Shown here piece by piece: positions 16,883-26,867 of a stretch of 64,000 nt of DNA (the first letter of the stretch is position 1; the number at the start of each line of letters is the position of its first letter). The notes under the pieces were generated by a model. That model saw only the letters and a program-made list of their open reading frames with translations, ran no database searches and was not told the origin of the DNA. The translations under genes were made by a program, and so were the position numbers. Source of the stretch: Amycolatopsis bartoniae (GTDB lineage: Bacteria; Actinomycetota; Actinomycetes; Mycobacteriales; Pseudonocardiaceae); the NCBI RefSeq assembly GCF_014191255.1, contig NZ_JACHWH010000001.1:682001-746000 (forward strand), given 5' to 3'.

Positions 16883-17024
16883 GGATCGTGTACCTCCCGC
16901 TACCGTCTGTTGCCCGCAACAGACAGATATCCCATTGGTGAAAACTTCACACCTGCTGATCGGGACTTCGCTCGATGGAAGTAGCGGAGGGACGCCCGGG
17001 ACTTCCCGCCGCGGCACGCCCAAC

Positions 17025-17030
17025 TAGGTT
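17025..17030 (+). promoter_or_regulatory. -10 element TAGGTT for menG
   Basis: TAGGTT ends 6 nt before the menG ATG at 17037 and no Shine-Dalgarno precedes the ATG. A leaderless menG-menJ transcript is likely. Confidence 0.5.
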
Positions 17031-17036
17031 CTAGCC

Positions 17037-17741
17037 ATGCCCCGAGCGAACCTCGACAAGGACCCGCACGAGGTCGCGGCCATGTTCGACGGCGTGGCGC
17101 GCGGCTACGATCGCGCGAACTCCGTCATGACCTTCGGCTTCGACCGGCGCTGGCGCACCACCACCGCGCGCGTCCTCGACGCCCGGCCGGGGGAGAAGGT
17201 GCTCGACCTCGCCGCGGGCACTGGCGTCTCCACCGCCGAGTACGCGCGGGGAGGAGCGTGGTGCCTGGCCGCGGACTTCTCGCTCGGGATGCTGCGCAGC
17301 GGCAGGCACCGCGGGGTGCCGATGGTCGCGGCGGACGCGCTGCACCTGCCCTTCGCCGACGACAGCTTCGACGCGGTGACGGTCAGCCTCGGCATCCGCA
17401 ACTTCGTCGACACCCGTGCGGCGCTGCTTGAGATCGCCCGCGTGGTCCGGCCCGGCGGGCGCCTGGTGGTCTGCGAGGTCTCGACGCCGCCGTTCGCGCC
17501 GATCCGGTTCGTGTACCGCAAGTTCCTCCTGCGGCTGATGACCCTGTTCGGTCGGTTCAGCTCCACCAACCCCGAGGCGTACTCCTACCTCGCGGAGTCG
17601 ATGCTGGCGTGGCCGGACCAGCGCTCGTTCGCGGAGACGATCGCGTCGGCGGGCTGGGAGAGCGTCGAGTGGCTGAACCTCACGTTCGGCGTCGTCGCCA
17701 TCCATCGCGCGATCAAGCCCCCTCTAGACTCGAAAGCATGA
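17037..17741 (+). CDS. menG: Demethylmenaquinone methyltransferase MenG
   Basis: SAM-dependent class I methyltransferase of 234 residues that methylates demethylmenaquinone to menaquinone. It has the UbiE/MenG signatures FDGVARGYDRANSVMTFGFDRRWR at the N-terminus, the SAM loop VLDLAAGTG (about residues 55-63), ADFSLGML and the family segment VTVSLGIRNFVD. The last codons overlap the next gene by ATGA, so MenG and MenJ are translationally coupled, the final two steps of menaquinone maturation. Corresponds to Rv0558 by position and family. Confidence 0.94.
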   Translation: MPRANLDKDPHEVAAMFDGVARGYDRANSVMTFGFDRRWRTTTARVLDARPGEKVLDLAAGTGVSTAEYARGGAWCLAADFSLGMLRSGRHRGVPMVAADALHLPFADDSFDAVTVSLGIRNFVDTRAALLEIARVVRPGGRLVVCEVSTPPFAPIRFVYRKFLLRLMTLFGRFSSTNPEAYSYLAESMLAWPDQRSFAETIASAGWESVEWLNLTFGVVAIHRAIKPPLDSKA

Positions 17742-19006
17742 CTGATGCGCAGGTAATCGTTGTCGGGGCCGGACCCGCGGGGTCGACCGTGGCCACGTAC
17801 CTGGCGCGCGCCGGGGTGGACGTGCTGCTGCTGGAGAAGACGACGTTCCCCCGCGAGAAGGTCTGTGGCGACGGCATCACGCCGCGCGGCGTGAAGCAGC
17901 TGATCGACCTGGGCATCGACACCAGCGAGGACGCGGGCTGGATGCACAGCCGCGGCCTGCGCATCCTCACCGGCGACCTCACCCTGCAGCTCGACTGGCC
18001 GGACCTGACGAGCTACCCGCCGTACGGCGTCTCGCGCACCCGCCACGACTTCGACGACCTGCTGGCGAAGACAGCGGTCAAGGCCGGCGCCCGCCTCCAG
18101 GAGCGCACCACGGTCACGGGCGCGATCACCGACGAGCGCACGGGCCGGGTCGTCGGGGTCGAGGCGAAGACCGGCCCGGAGAAGACGCCGGTCAGCTACC
18201 GCGCGCCGCTCGTGCTGGCCTGCGACGGCGTCAACGCGAAACTCGCCCGTTCCGTCGGCATCGACACCGACGAGTGCCGCCCGATGGGTGTCGCCGTGCG
18301 GCGGTACTACAAGAGCCCGCGGCACGACGACCCGTTCATCGAGGGGCACCTGGAGCTGTGGGACCGCAGCGACCCGCGGAACCCGAAGCTGCTGCCCGGC
18401 TACGGCTGGGCGTTCCCGCTCGGTGACGGCACGGTGAACATCGGCCTCGGGATGCTGTCCACCTCGAAGGCGTTCCGCAACACCGACTACCGCGCGCTGC
18501 TGCGGTCCTGGCTCGACTCGACGCCGGAGGAGTGGGGCTACCGCGAGGAGAACGCGGTCGGGCGCATCGGCGGCGCCGGGCTGCCGATGGGCTTCAACCG
18601 CACCCCGCACTACCGCGACGGGCTCGTGCTGCTCGGCGACGCCGGGGGCATGGTCAGCCCGTTCAACGGCGAGGGCATCTCGTCGGCGATGGAGTCGGCG
18701 CAGCTGGCCGCCGAGTTCGTCGTGCAGGCGCTGGCGCGCCCCGAAGGGCCGTCCCGCGAACGGGCGTTGCACGGTTACCCGCAGGCACTGAAGGAGCTCA
18801 TGGGCGGCTACTACCGCCTCGGCAACTTGTTCGCCAAGGCCATCGGGCACCCGAAGGTCATGCGTGCCGCGACCAAGTACGGGCTCCGTGTCAACCCCCT
18901 GATCCCGCTCATCTACAAGGGCCTTTCCGGGTGCTACGACGCCAAGGGCGGCGACGCGGTGGACCGGATGATCTCCCTCGCGGCGAGGCTTACGCCAAGC
19001 GCGTGA
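17738..19006 (+). CDS. menJ: Geranylgeranyl reductase family protein, menaquinone reductase MenJ
   Basis: FAD-dependent reductase of 422 residues. It has an N-terminal dinucleotide-binding loop VVGAGPAGSTVA (residues 7-18), the family motif PREKVCGDGITPRG, and the second FAD motif LLGDAGGMVSPFNGEGIS. In M. tuberculosis MenJ (Rv0561c) saturates one isoprene unit of menaquinone-9; placement directly after menG supports the same role here. The alternative is a reductase of another polyprenyl lipid. The start ATG at 17738 overlaps the menG stop, and a hairpin follows 114 bp after the stop. Confidence 0.88.
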   Translation: MTDAQVIVVGAGPAGSTVATYLARAGVDVLLLEKTTFPREKVCGDGITPRGVKQLIDLGIDTSEDAGWMHSRGLRILTGDLTLQLDWPDLTSYPPYGVSRTRHDFDDLLAKTAVKAGARLQERTTVTGAITDERTGRVVGVEAKTGPEKTPVSYRAPLVLACDGVNAKLARSVGIDTDECRPMGVAVRRYYKSPRHDDPFIEGHLELWDRSDPRNPKLLPGYGWAFPLGDGTVNIGLGMLSTSKAFRNTDYRALLRSWLDSTPEEWGYREENAVGRIGGAGLPMGFNRTPHYRDGLVLLGDAGGMVSPFNGEGISSAMESAQLAAEFVVQALARPEGPSRERALHGYPQALKELMGGYYRLGNLFAKAIGHPKVMRAATKYGLRVNPLIPLIYKGLSGCYDAKGGDAVDRMISLAARLTPSA

Positions 19007-19119
19007 AGCAGCTCACGTGGGTTACGTCACATTGACTCTGCGTGAGAACGGACAGCGCAGTCGATCTTGAACCTTTCGTCCCAGGTCGCGCCCGTGAAGG
19101 CCGGCCGCGGCCGCTCTCC

Positions 19120-19141
19120 GGGTTAGGGCGCCCTTAAACCC
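19120..19141 (+). terminator. Hairpin between menJ and nuoA
   Basis: GGGTT-AGGGCGCCCT-TA-AACCC forms a GC-rich dyad, likely ending the menG-menJ transcript before the nuo promoter. Confidence 0.5.
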
Positions 19142-19150
19142 AGGACCCCG

Positions 19151-19179
19151 CGACAACCGTGTGAGCCGCGTCCTACACT
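19151..19179 (+). promoter_or_regulatory. Candidate nuo operon promoter
   Basis: -35-like CGACAA (19151-19156), a 17-nt spacer and -10 TACACT (19174-19179). Transcription would start near 19186, just before two Rex-type palindromes and about 85 bp ahead of nuoA. Bound repressor at those sites would block RNA polymerase. Confidence 0.5.
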
Positions 19180-19190
19180 GCCCGCATGCT

Positions 19191-19208
19191 TTGTGAACCC
19201 GTTCACAA
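19191..19208. promoter_or_regulatory. Rex-type operator 1
   Basis: TTGTGAAC-CC-GTTCACAA, a perfect 8-bp inverted repeat. It fits the Rex operator consensus known from Streptomyces (TGTGAACNNNTTCACA) exactly. Rex is a repressor that senses the NADH/NAD ratio, and complex I genes are known Rex targets in Streptomyces. The same core also satisfies the broader CRP pattern TGTGA-N6-TCACA. Confidence 0.8.
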
Positions 19209-19222
19209 CTTCGTCGGAAAGC

Positions 19223-19240
19223 TTGTGAACAAATTCACAA
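19223..19240. promoter_or_regulatory. Rex-type operator 2
   Basis: TTGTGAAC-AA-ATTCACAA, again an exact match to TGTGAACNNNTTCACA. Its centre is 32 bp from that of operator 1, close to three helical turns, so two dimers would bind the same DNA face, allowing cooperation. It ends 17 bp before the nuoA ribosome-binding site. Confidence 0.8.
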
Positions 19241-19271
19241 TCGCCGCGACGCTGCGGAAGGAGTGGGACAC

Positions 19272-19664
19272 GTGGTGCTAGCGCAGAGCGCGCCCGCCAG
19301 TCCGGCGATGTACGTGCCGTTGGTCCTGTTGTTCGTGCTGGCAGCGGGTTTCGCCGTGCTCTCCGTACTGCTCGGGCCCCTGGTCGGGCCGAGCCGCTAC
19401 AACAGGGCGAAGCTGCAGGCCTACGAGTGCGGGATCGAGCCGTCACCGCAGCCGCTGGTCGGCGGCGGCCGGATGCCGGTCGCCTACTACATCACCGCGA
19501 TGCTGTTCATCCTGTTCGACATCGAGATGGTCTTCCTCTACCCGTTCGCGGTGTCCGCGGACGCGCTCGGCCTCTTCGGCCTGGTGGAGATCGTGCTGTT
19601 CATCGCCACGGTCGGCTTCGCCTACGCCTACGTGTGGCGGCGCGGCGGGCTGGATTGGAACTGA
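19272..19664 (+). CDS. nuoA: NADH-quinone oxidoreductase subunit A
   Basis: Membrane subunit of complex I, 130 residues with three transmembrane helices. It has the conserved loop YECGIEP and the second-helix motif [14 protein letters not shown] with its functional acidic residues. Start GTG 19272 is chosen because AAGGAG (19258-19263) lies 8 nt upstream; GTG 19263 overlaps that site, and GTG 19275 is also possible. It is the first gene of the 14-gene nuo operon, whose expression the two upstream Rex-type sites probably tie to redox state. Confidence 0.95.
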   Translation: MVLAQSAPASPAMYVPLVLLFVLAAGFAVLSVLLGPLVGPSRYNRAKLQAYECGIEPSPQPLVGGGRMPVAYYITAMLFILFDIEMVFLYPFAVSADALGLFGLVEIVLFIATVGFAYAYVWRRGGLDWN

Positions 19665-19666
19665 AG

Positions 19667-20209
19667 ATGGGTCTCGAAGAGAAGCTCCCCAACGGAATCC
19701 TGCTGGCCAGCCTCGAAGGCCTGGTCAACTGGGCGCGCAAGAACTCGCTGTGGCCGGCCACTTTCGGCCTCGCCTGCTGCGCGATCGAGATGATGACCAC
19801 CGGCGGGTCCCGCTACGACATCGCGCGCTTCGGCATGGAGCGGTTCAGCGCGACGCCGCGGCAGGCCGACCTGATGATCGTCGCGGGCCGCGTCACGCAG
19901 AAGATGGCGCCGGTGCTGCGGCAGATCTACGACCAGATGGCCGAGCCGCGCTGGGTCCTCGCGATGGGCGTGTGCGCCTCGTCCGGCGGGATGTTCAACA
20001 ACTACGCCGTCGTGCAGGGCGTGGACCACATCGTGCCGGTCGACATGTACCTGCCCGGCTGCCCGCCGCGGCCGGAGATGCTGCTCGACGCGATCCTCAA
20101 GCTGCACGCCAAGATCCAGGACGAGCCCATGGGCCCGCGCCGCGCCGCGCTCAAGGCGGGCCAGCGCACCGAGCTGGTCCCGTCGTCGATCAAGTACGCG
20201 AAGAAGTGA
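19667..20209 (+). CDS. nuoB: NADH-quinone oxidoreductase subunit B
   Basis: Peripheral-arm subunit of 180 residues that carries cluster N2, which passes electrons to menaquinone. All four cluster ligands are present: the tandem pair C37-C38 in GLACCAIE, C103 in MGVCASSGG and C132 in [10 protein letters not shown]. The start ATG at 19667 lies 2 bp after the nuoA stop. The C-terminal extension ending SSIKYAKK is typical of actinobacterial NuoB. Confidence 0.97.
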   Translation: MGLEEKLPNGILLASLEGLVNWARKNSLWPATFGLACCAIEMMTTGGSRYDIARFGMERFSATPRQADLMIVAGRVTQKMAPVLRQIYDQMAEPRWVLAMGVCASSGGMFNNYAVVQGVDHIVPVDMYLPGCPPRPEMLLDAILKLHAKIQDEPMGPRRAALKAGQRTELVPSSIKYAKK

Positions 20210-20215
20210 TCCCCC

Positions 20216-20965
20216 GTGCCTGAAGAGAACCCCCAGCCGGGCGACGAGCAGTCGAGCGCCGAACGCGAGGTCGGCCTGCGGCCCGAAGGTGCCCGCCCCG
20301 CGGAGCCGGTGGTCGCCGGGCGCGAGCGCCGCGGCATGTTCGGCGTCACCGACAGCGGCGACACCTCCGGCTACGGCGGCTTGCGGCTGCCCGCCTACAC
20401 CCCGGCGCCGGCGGAACGGCCGTACGGCGGCTGGTTCGACGAGTTCGCCGACCAGTTCTTCGCCGCGCTGAGCGAGAACGGCGTGCCCGCCGAAGCCGTC
20501 CAGCAGGTCACCGTCGACCGCGGCGAGATCACGCTGTACATCGACCGGCGCCACCTGCTGGAGGCGTGCCGGATCCTGCGCGACGACGCGGGGCTGCGGT
20601 TCGAGCTGTGCAGCTCGGTGTCCGGTGTGGACTACGGGCCGGACGTGCCGCAGCGGCTGCACTCGGTGTACCACCTGACGTCCATGACCTACCGGCGCCG
20701 GATCCGGCTGGAGGTCACGGTGGACGTGAACGATCCGCACCTGCCGTCCGTGGTCGAGGTGTACCCGACCGCCGACTGGCAGGAGCGGGAGGCCTACGAC
20801 ATGTTCGGCATCGTCTACGACGGACACCCGTCGCTGACCCGCATCCTGATGCCCGACGACTGGGACGGGCACCCGCAGCGCAAGGACTACCCGCTCGGCG
20901 GAATTCCCGTGGAGTACAAGGGCGCGGAGATCCCGCCGCCGGACCAGCGGAGGTCGTACTCATGA
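20216..20965 (+). CDS. nuoC: NADH-quinone oxidoreductase subunit C
   Basis: Peripheral-arm 30-kDa subunit, 249 residues. The first 60 or so residues are a charged, probably disordered actinobacterial extension. The conserved core includes [16 protein letters not shown] and the family signature with [12 protein letters not shown], then [15 protein letters not shown]. Start is GTG 20216. It is coupled by ATGA overlap to nuoD. Confidence 0.95.
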   Translation: MPEENPQPGDEQSSAEREVGLRPEGARPAEPVVAGRERRGMFGVTDSGDTSGYGGLRLPAYTPAPAERPYGGWFDEFADQFFAALSENGVPAEAVQQVTVDRGEITLYIDRRHLLEACRILRDDAGLRFELCSSVSGVDYGPDVPQRLHSVYHLTSMTYRRRIRLEVTVDVNDPHLPSVVEVYPTADWQEREAYDMFGIVYDGHPSLTRILMPDDWDGHPQRKDYPLGGIPVEYKGAEIPPPDQRRSYS

Positions 20966-22344
20966 CTACCGACCGGCTTTCGGACGTCACGTCCGGCACC
21001 GACACCACGGCCCCGGGCGCCGACAGCACCGACGAGGTGGACTACGCGTCTTCCCGCGACACCACGGAAGGCCGCATCTACCACGTCAGCGGCGGCGACT
21101 GGGACGACGTGCTCTCCGACGCCGAGCACGACGAGCGCATGGTCATCAACATGGGCCCGCAGCACCCGTCGACGCACGGCGTGCTCCGGCTCGTGCTGGA
21201 GCTGGAGGGCGAGACCGTCACCCAGCTGCGCTCGGTCATCGGCTACCTGCACACGGGGATCGAGAAGAACACCGAGTACCGCACGTGGACCCAGGGCGTC
21301 ACGTTCGTGACCCGCATGGACTACCTGTCCCCGCTGTTCAACGAGCTCGGGTACTGCCTCGCGGTGGAGAAGCTGCTGGGTGTCGAAGCGCCGAAGCGAG
21401 CGCAGCTGATCCGCGTGCTGCTGTGCGAGATCAACCGCATCGGCTCGCACCTGGTGTACATCGCGACCGGCGGCATGGAGCTCGGCGCCACCACGGCGAT
21501 GACGCTGGGCTTCCGCGAGCGCGAAGAGGTCCTGCACCTGCTGGAGTACCTGACCGGGCTGCGGATGAACCACGCGTTCATCCGGCCGGGCGGCGTCGCG
21601 CAGGACCTGCCGACCGACGCGCACGCGAAGATCAGCGAGTTCGTCAAGGTGATGGACCAGCGGCTTCCCTTGTACGACAAGCTGTTCACCGGTCAGCCGA
21701 TCTGGCGCAACCGGCTCAAGGGCGTCGGCTACCTGCCGGTGGACGCGTGCCTCGCGCTGGGCGTCACCGGCCCGGTGCTGCGGTCCGCGGGCCTGCCGTG
21801 GGACCTGCGCAAGGTCGAGCCGTACTCCTCCTACGACGAGTTCGAGTTCGACGTGCCGACCGCCACCGAGGCCGACTGCTGGGCGCGGTACCTGTGTCGC
21901 GTCGAGGAGATGCACCAGTCGCTGCGGATCATCAAGCAGGCGCTCGAACGGCTCAAGGAGCCGGGCCCGGTGATGGTGGAGGACAAGAAGATCGCGTGGC
22001 CGGCGCAGCTGTCGATCTCCAGCGACGGCATGGGCAACTCGCTGGAGCACGTCCGCAAGATCATGGGCCAGTCGATGGAGTCGCTGATCCACCACTTCAA
22101 GCTGGTCACTGAGGGCTTCAAGGTGCCGCCGGGCCAGGTGTACTCGCCCGTCGAGTCGCCGCGCGGCGAGCTGGGCTTCCACGTGGTGTCCGACGGCGGC
22201 ACGCGGCCGTGGCGGGTGCACGTGCGGGAACCGAGCTTCGTGAACCTGCAGTCGATGCCCGCGATGTCCGAAGGCGGCCTCGTGGCGGACGTGATCGCCG
22301 CCGTCGCCTCGATCGACCCCGTGATGGGGGGAGTGGACCGATGA
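20962..22344 (+). CDS. nuoD: NADH-quinone oxidoreductase subunit D
   Basis: The 49-kDa subunit that forms the quinone site with NuoB, 460 residues. Family signatures are [15 protein letters not shown], including the quinone-head-group His/Tyr region, [16 protein letters not shown] and [10 protein letters not shown]. The first 50 or so residues are an acidic Thr/Asp-rich extension. The ATG at 20962 overlaps the nuoC stop as ATGA; the following nuoE is joined in the same way. Confidence 0.97.
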   Translation: MTTDRLSDVTSGTDTTAPGADSTDEVDYASSRDTTEGRIYHVSGGDWDDVLSDAEHDERMVINMGPQHPSTHGVLRLVLELEGETVTQLRSVIGYLHTGIEKNTEYRTWTQGVTFVTRMDYLSPLFNELGYCLAVEKLLGVEAPKRAQLIRVLLCEINRIGSHLVYIATGGMELGATTAMTLGFREREEVLHLLEYLTGLRMNHAFIRPGGVAQDLPTDAHAKISEFVKVMDQRLPLYDKLFTGQPIWRNRLKGVGYLPVDACLALGVTGPVLRSAGLPWDLRKVEPYSSYDEFEFDVPTATEADCWARYLCRVEEMHQSLRIIKQALERLKEPGPVMVEDKKIAWPAQLSISSDGMGNSLEHVRKIMGQSMESLIHHFKLVTEGFKVPPGQVYSPVESPRGELGFHVVSDGGTRPWRVHVREPSFVNLQSMPAMSEGGLVADVIAAVASIDPVMGGVDR

Positions 22345-23045
22345 TCTTTGACGCCGACACCGTCGCGAAGGCGCAGGAGCTGATCGGGCGGTATCCGCAG
22401 TCCCGCTCGGCGCTGCTGCCGATGCTGCACCTGGTCCAGTCGGTGCAGGGCCACGTGAGCCAGGAAGGCATCGCCTTCTGCGCGGAGCAGCTCGGGCTCA
22501 CCGAGGCCGAGGTGAGCGCGGTCGCGACCTTCTACACGATGTACAAGCGGCGGCCGTGCGGCGAACACCTCGTGAGCGTCTGCACCAACACGTTGTGCGC
22601 GGCGCTCGGCGGGGACGCGATCTACAAGCAGCTGGGCGAGCACCTCGGCGTGGGGCACGAAGAGGTCGCCGGCGAGCCGGGCGCGCCCGGCTCGATCATG
22701 CTGGAGCACGCGGAGTGCCTGGCCGCGTGCGACCTCGCGCCGGTGCTGCAGGTCAACTACGAGTACTACGACAACCAGACGCCGGAGTCGGCGCTGGAGC
22801 TCGTGAAAGCGTTGCAGCGCGGGGAAAGGCCCGCGCCGACGCGTGGTGCGCCGTTGACGGACTTCAAGGGGGCGGAGCTTCAGCTCGCAGGCTTCTTCCC
22901 GGAGGACGAGGAGACGTACCGGTCCGAAGTGGACGGTCCGTCGCAGGCAGTGGAGACTCTGCGCGGGGCTCGGCTGGCCGCTGATCGCGGCTGGACCGCG
23001 CCGGTGATGGAGGACGTTCCCCTGCCGGAGGTGGAGGCGAAATGA
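22341..23045 (+). CDS. nuoE: NADH-quinone oxidoreductase subunit E
   Basis: Thioredoxin-fold subunit of the NADH-oxidising module, 234 residues. The four 2Fe-2S (N1a) ligands are C81 and C86 (SVCTNTLC) and C126 and C130 (ECLAAC). About 60 C-terminal residues ([15 protein letters not shown] and onward) extend beyond the core, as in other actinobacteria. The ATG overlaps the nuoD stop. Confidence 0.96.
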   Translation: MIFDADTVAKAQELIGRYPQSRSALLPMLHLVQSVQGHVSQEGIAFCAEQLGLTEAEVSAVATFYTMYKRRPCGEHLVSVCTNTLCAALGGDAIYKQLGEHLGVGHEEVAGEPGAPGSIMLEHAECLAACDLAPVLQVNYEYYDNQTPESALELVKALQRGERPAPTRGAPLTDFKGAELQLAGFFPEDEETYRSEVDGPSQAVETLRGARLAADRGWTAPVMEDVPLPEVEAK

Positions 23046-24322
23046 CAGACCCACTGACGCCGGTACTGACGAAGCGGTGGCTGTCGCCGAACTCGTGGCG
23101 GCTGGAGACCTACGAGCGGCTGGAGGGCTACACCGCGATCCGGAAAGCGCTTGCGGGCACGCCGGAACAGCTCGTGCAGCTGATCAAGGACGCCGGGCTG
23201 CGCGGCCGCGGTGGCGCGGGTTTCCCGGCGGGCGTGAAGTGGTCGTTCATGCCGCCGAACTTCGACAAGCCGCACTACCTGGTGATCAACGCCGACGAGG
23301 GCGAACCCGGCACGTGCAAGGACATCCCGCTGATGATGGCGGACCCGCACTCGCTGATCGAGGGCTGCATCATCGCCTCGTATGCGATGCGGTCCAACCA
23401 CTGCTTCATCTACGTCCGCGGCGAGGCGCTGCACTGCATCCGCCGGCTGAACGCGGCGGTGCGCGAGGCCGAGGCGGCCGGTTACCTGGGCGAGAACATC
23501 CTCGGCTCCGGCTTCGACCTCAAGATCACCGTGCACGCGGGCGCGGGCGCGTACATCTGCGGTGAGGAGACGGCGCTGCTCGACTCGCTCGAAGGCCGCC
23601 GTGGCCAGCCGAGGCTCAAGCCGCCGTTCCCCGCCGCCGCCGGGCTGTACGCGGCGCCGACGACGGTGAACAACGTCGAGACGATCGCGAGCGCGCCGTA
23701 CATCGTCAACGCCGGGGCCGACTGGTTCCGCAAGATGGGCCGGGAGAAGTCGCCGGGCCCGAAGATCTACTCGATCTCCGGCCACGTCGAGAAGCCCGGC
23801 CAGTACGAGGCGCCGCTGGGCACCACACTGCGGCAGCTGCTGGAGCTGTGCGGGGGCATGAAGGACGGCATCCCGCTGAAGTTCTGGACGCCGGGCGGGT
23901 CCTCGACGCCGATGTTCACCGCCGAGCACCTCGACATCCCGCTGGACTTCGAGGGCGCGGCGGAGGCCGGGTCGATGCTCGGCACCACGGCGGTCCAGGT
24001 CTTCAACGAGACGGTGTCCGTGCCGTGGGCCGTGATGAAGTGGACGCAGTTCTACGAGCACGAGTCCTGCGGCAAGTGCACGCCGTGCCGCGAGGGCACG
24101 TACTGGCTGGCGCAGATCCTGGAGCGGATGGTCGACGGGCGGGGCACCGAGTCCGACATCGATACGCTGCTCGACGTCTGCGACAACATCCTCGGCCGCT
24201 CGTTCTGCGCGCTCGGCGACGGTGCGGTCAGCCCGATCACCAGCGGCATCAAGTACTTCCGGGACGAGTTCCTCGCACTGTGCGAGAGCAACAAGCGTGA
24301 GCTGGTGGGAGCGCAGTCATGA
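23042..24322 (+). CDS. nuoF: NADH-quinone oxidoreductase subunit F
   Basis: The NADH- and FMN-binding subunit, 426 residues. It has the NADH/FMN glycine loop [13 protein letters not shown] (about residues 52-64) and [12 protein letters not shown]. The N3 4Fe-4S ligands are in [12 protein letters not shown] (C343, C346, C349) with the fourth at C389 in [11 protein letters not shown]. Joined by ATGA overlaps on both sides to nuoE and nuoG. Confidence 0.97.
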   Translation: MTDPLTPVLTKRWLSPNSWRLETYERLEGYTAIRKALAGTPEQLVQLIKDAGLRGRGGAGFPAGVKWSFMPPNFDKPHYLVINADEGEPGTCKDIPLMMADPHSLIEGCIIASYAMRSNHCFIYVRGEALHCIRRLNAAVREAEAAGYLGENILGSGFDLKITVHAGAGAYICGEETALLDSLEGRRGQPRLKPPFPAAAGLYAAPTTVNNVETIASAPYIVNAGADWFRKMGREKSPGPKIYSISGHVEKPGQYEAPLGTTLRQLLELCGGMKDGIPLKFWTPGGSSTPMFTAEHLDIPLDFEGAAEAGSMLGTTAVQVFNETVSVPWAVMKWTQFYEHESCGKCTPCREGTYWLAQILERMVDGRGTESDIDTLLDVCDNILGRSFCALGDGAVSPITSGIKYFRDEFLALCESNKRELVGAQS

Positions 24323-26781
24323 CGATGGCGCCAGAAGAACCGAAGACCGAGACGCCGGTGCCGGAGGGCCACGTCAAGCTGACGATCGACGGCGAGGAGG
24401 TCATCGCGCCGAAGGGCGAGCTGCTGATCCGCACCGCCGAGCGGCTCGGCACGGTGATCCCGCGGTTCTGCGACCACCCGCTGCTCGACCCGGCGGGCGC
24501 GTGCCGCCAGTGCCTGGTCGAGGTGGAGATGGGCGGCAGGCCGATGCCGAAGCCGCAGGCCTCCTGCACGATGACGGTCGCCGACGGGATGGTCGTCAAG
24601 ACGCAGCTGACCTCGCCGGTCGCCGACAAGGCGCAGCAGGGCGTGATGGAGCTGCTGCTGATCAACCACCCGCTCGACTGCCCGGTGTGCGACAAGGGCG
24701 GCGAGTGCCCGCTGCAGAACCAGGCGATGGCGCACGGCCGCACGGACTCCCGGTTCGTCGACAAGAAGCGGACGTTCCCGAAGCCGCTGCCGATCTCGAC
24801 GCAGGTGCTGCTCGACCGCGAGCGGTGCGTGCTGTGCCAGCGCTGCACGCGGTTCTCCGCGCAGATCGCCGGTGACCCGTTCATCGACCTGTTGGAGCGC
24901 GGGGCGCACCAGCAGATCGGGACGGCGGAGACGGCCGATGTGCTCGACATGGCCTCGAAGACGTCTTCGGGGAAGCCGTTCCAGTCGTACTTCTCCGGCA
25001 ACACCATCCAGATCTGCCCGGTGGGTGCGCTGACCTCGGCGCAGTACCGGTTCCGGTCGCGGCCGTTCGACCTGGTGTCGTCGCCGAGCGTGTGCGAGCA
25101 CTGCTCGTCCGGCTGCGCGGAGCGGACGGACTTCCGGCGCGGCAAGGTGATGCGCAAGCTCGCCGGCAACGACCCGGACGTCAACGAGGAGTGGATCTGC
25201 GACCGGGGCCGGTTCGCCTTCCGGTACGCGCAGACCGCCGACCGCATCCGCCGTCCGCTGGTGCGGGAGAACGGTGAGCTGCGGGAGGCGTCGTGGACCG
25301 AGGCGCTGCGCGTCGCGGCTTCCGGTCTCGCGGCGGCGCGGGACTCACGGGGCGTGGGCGTGCTGACCGGCGGTCGGCTGACGCTGGAGGACGCGTACGC
25401 GTACTCGAAGTTCGCACGGGTTGCCTTGCGCACCAACGACATCGACTTCCGGGCGCGGGCGCATTCGGCGGAGGAGCTGTCGTTCCTCGCGTCGCACGTG
25501 GTCGGCACCACGCCTTCGGACGGGGTGACGTTCGCGGCGATCGAGAAGGCGCCGACGGTGCTGTGCGTGGCGTTCGAGCCCGAGGACGAGGCGCCGATCG
25601 TGTTCCTGCGGCTGCGCAAGGCGGCCCGCAAGCGCGGTGCCAAGATCGTCCACTTGGGACAGTGGACCACGTCCTCGGTCCGCAAGACGTTCGGTGAGCT
25701 GCTCGCCTGCCTGCCCGGCAGCGAGCCGGCGGCGCTGAACGCACTGGCCGAGCACGCGCCCGACCTCGACGCGGCGCTCGCGCGGGAGGGCGCGGTCATC
25801 CTCGTCGGCGAGCGGGCGGCCGAGGTGCCGGGCCTGTTCTCGGCGGTTCACGCGCTGTCCACGCGGACCGGCGCACGGGTGGCGTGGATCCCGCGCCGCG
25901 CCGGGGACCGCGGGGCGCTGGAGGCCGGTGCCGTGCCGAACCTGCTGCCGGGTGGCCGTCCGGTGACGGACGCCGCCGCGCGGGCCGAGATCTCGGCGGC
26001 GTGGGGCGTCGAAGTGCCGTCGGAGCCGGGCCGCGACACCACGGGCATCCTCGCGGCGCTCGCGGACGGGGTGCTCGGCGGCGTGCTGGTCGGCGGGGTC
26101 GACCCGGGCGACCTGCCGGACCCGGACCTCGCGCGCCGGGCGCTGGCGCGGGCCGAGTTCGTCGTGAGCCTGGAGCTGCGGCCGAGCGAGGTCACCGAGC
26201 GCGCCGACGTGGTGCTGCCGATCGCGCCCGACGTGGAGAAGGCGGGCAGCTACGTCAACTGGGAAGGGCGGCGCCGCGCGTTCGACATCACGATCGAGAA
26301 CTCCGGCGCGCTGCCGGATGCCCGCGTGCTCGACACGCTGGCCGTCGAGATGGACGCGGACCTGTTCACCCAGACGCCCGCGGCCGCGTACGGCGACTTC
26401 TCCCGCTTGCCCGCCTTCACCGCGCGCGTGGACTTCACGCCGGTCGAGGTGGGCGCGGCCGAGGTACCGGGCAGGGGGCAGGCGCGGTTGTCGACGTGGC
26501 GGCAGCTGATCGACAACGGCTCGCTGCAGGTCGACGAGCCGCACCTAGCCGGAACGGCCCGCCCGCCCGTCGCGCGGGTGGCGGCGTCGGTGGCCGAGGA
26601 ACTGGGCGAAACGGTGACGGTGTCCACCTCCCGCGGATCGGTCACGTTGCCGGTCGAGGTGGCGGACCTGCCCGACGGCGTGGTCTGGCTGCCCGCGAAC
26701 TCGGACGGCTCACGCGTGCGGACGGCGCTCGGCGCCGGGCACGGAGCCGTCGTTTCCCTCGAACCGGGAGGCGAGCGATGA
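24319..26781 (+). CDS. nuoG: NADH-quinone oxidoreductase subunit G
   Basis: Large Fe-S subunit, 820 residues. N-terminal 2Fe-2S ligands are C51, C62, C65 and C83; next come the His-containing N4/N5-type clusters ([14 protein letters not shown], then [14 protein letters not shown]). The additional N7-type cluster found only in some bacteria is present (CEHCSSGC, then WICDRGRF). The rest is the molybdopterin-oxidoreductase-like fold without cofactor. Its last 17 or so codons are duplicated immediately downstream to form a mini-ORF between nuoG and nuoH. Confidence 0.96.
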   Translation: MTMAPEEPKTETPVPEGHVKLTIDGEEVIAPKGELLIRTAERLGTVIPRFCDHPLLDPAGACRQCLVEVEMGGRPMPKPQASCTMTVADGMVVKTQLTSPVADKAQQGVMELLLINHPLDCPVCDKGGECPLQNQAMAHGRTDSRFVDKKRTFPKPLPISTQVLLDRERCVLCQRCTRFSAQIAGDPFIDLLERGAHQQIGTAETADVLDMASKTSSGKPFQSYFSGNTIQICPVGALTSAQYRFRSRPFDLVSSPSVCEHCSSGCAERTDFRRGKVMRKLAGNDPDVNEEWICDRGRFAFRYAQTADRIRRPLVRENGELREASWTEALRVAASGLAAARDSRGVGVLTGGRLTLEDAYAYSKFARVALRTNDIDFRARAHSAEELSFLASHVVGTTPSDGVTFAAIEKAPTVLCVAFEPEDEAPIVFLRLRKAARKRGAKIVHLGQWTTSSVRKTFGELLACLPGSEPAALNALAEHAPDLDAALAREGAVILVGERAAEVPGLFSAVHALSTRTGARVAWIPRRAGDRGALEAGAVPNLLPGGRPVTDAAARAEISAAWGVEVPSEPGRDTTGILAALADGVLGGVLVGGVDPGDLPDPDLARRALARAEFVVSLELRPSEVTERADVVLPIAPDVEKAGSYVNWEGRRRAFDITIENSGALPDARVLDTLAVEMDADLFTQTPAAAYGDFSRLPAFTARVDFTPVEVGAAEVPGRGQARLSTWRQLIDNGSLQVDEPHLAGTARPPVARVAASVAEELGETVTVSTSRGSVTLPVEVADLPDGVVWLPANSDGSRVRTALGAGHGAVVSLEPGGER

Positions 26782-26867
26782 GGTCGTTGCTGGTGCGGGA
26801 ACGGCTCGGGCTGTCGGGCGCCGGGCGCGCAGCTGTGGTTTCCCTCGAACCGGGAGGCGAGCGATGA
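26731..26867 (+). repeat. Direct duplication of the nuoG 3' end
   Basis: The segment 26731-26781 recurs at 26817-26867 with an 86-bp offset. The last 30 bp are identical, from GTTTCCCTCGAACC through the GCGATGA stop/start overlap, and the 21 bp before them differ at about six positions. The match fades further upstream with small indels. The outcome is two stop/start ATGA junctions in a row. Confidence 0.9.
26778..26867 (+). CDS. Mini-ORF of 29 codons between nuoG and nuoH
   Basis: ATG 26778 overlaps the nuoG stop, and its own TGA (26865-26867) overlaps the nuoH ATG at 26864. The predicted peptide begins [17 protein letters not shown] and ends [11 protein letters not shown], the same ending as NuoG itself, because it arose from duplication of the nuoG tail. 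It could be translated, since the overlaps give termination-reinitiation coupling. Its likely value, if any, is to keep nuoH translation coupled to nuoG. A function for the peptide is not evident. Confidence 0.5.
   Translation: MRSLLVRERLGLSGAGRAAVVSLEPGGER

Noticed and set aside
16938..16950. GTGAA-AAC-TTCAC dyad upstream of menG, like half of a Rex or CRP site
   Set aside because: The spacer is one base shorter than in Rex operators and the outer arms do not match, so I did not call it an operator.
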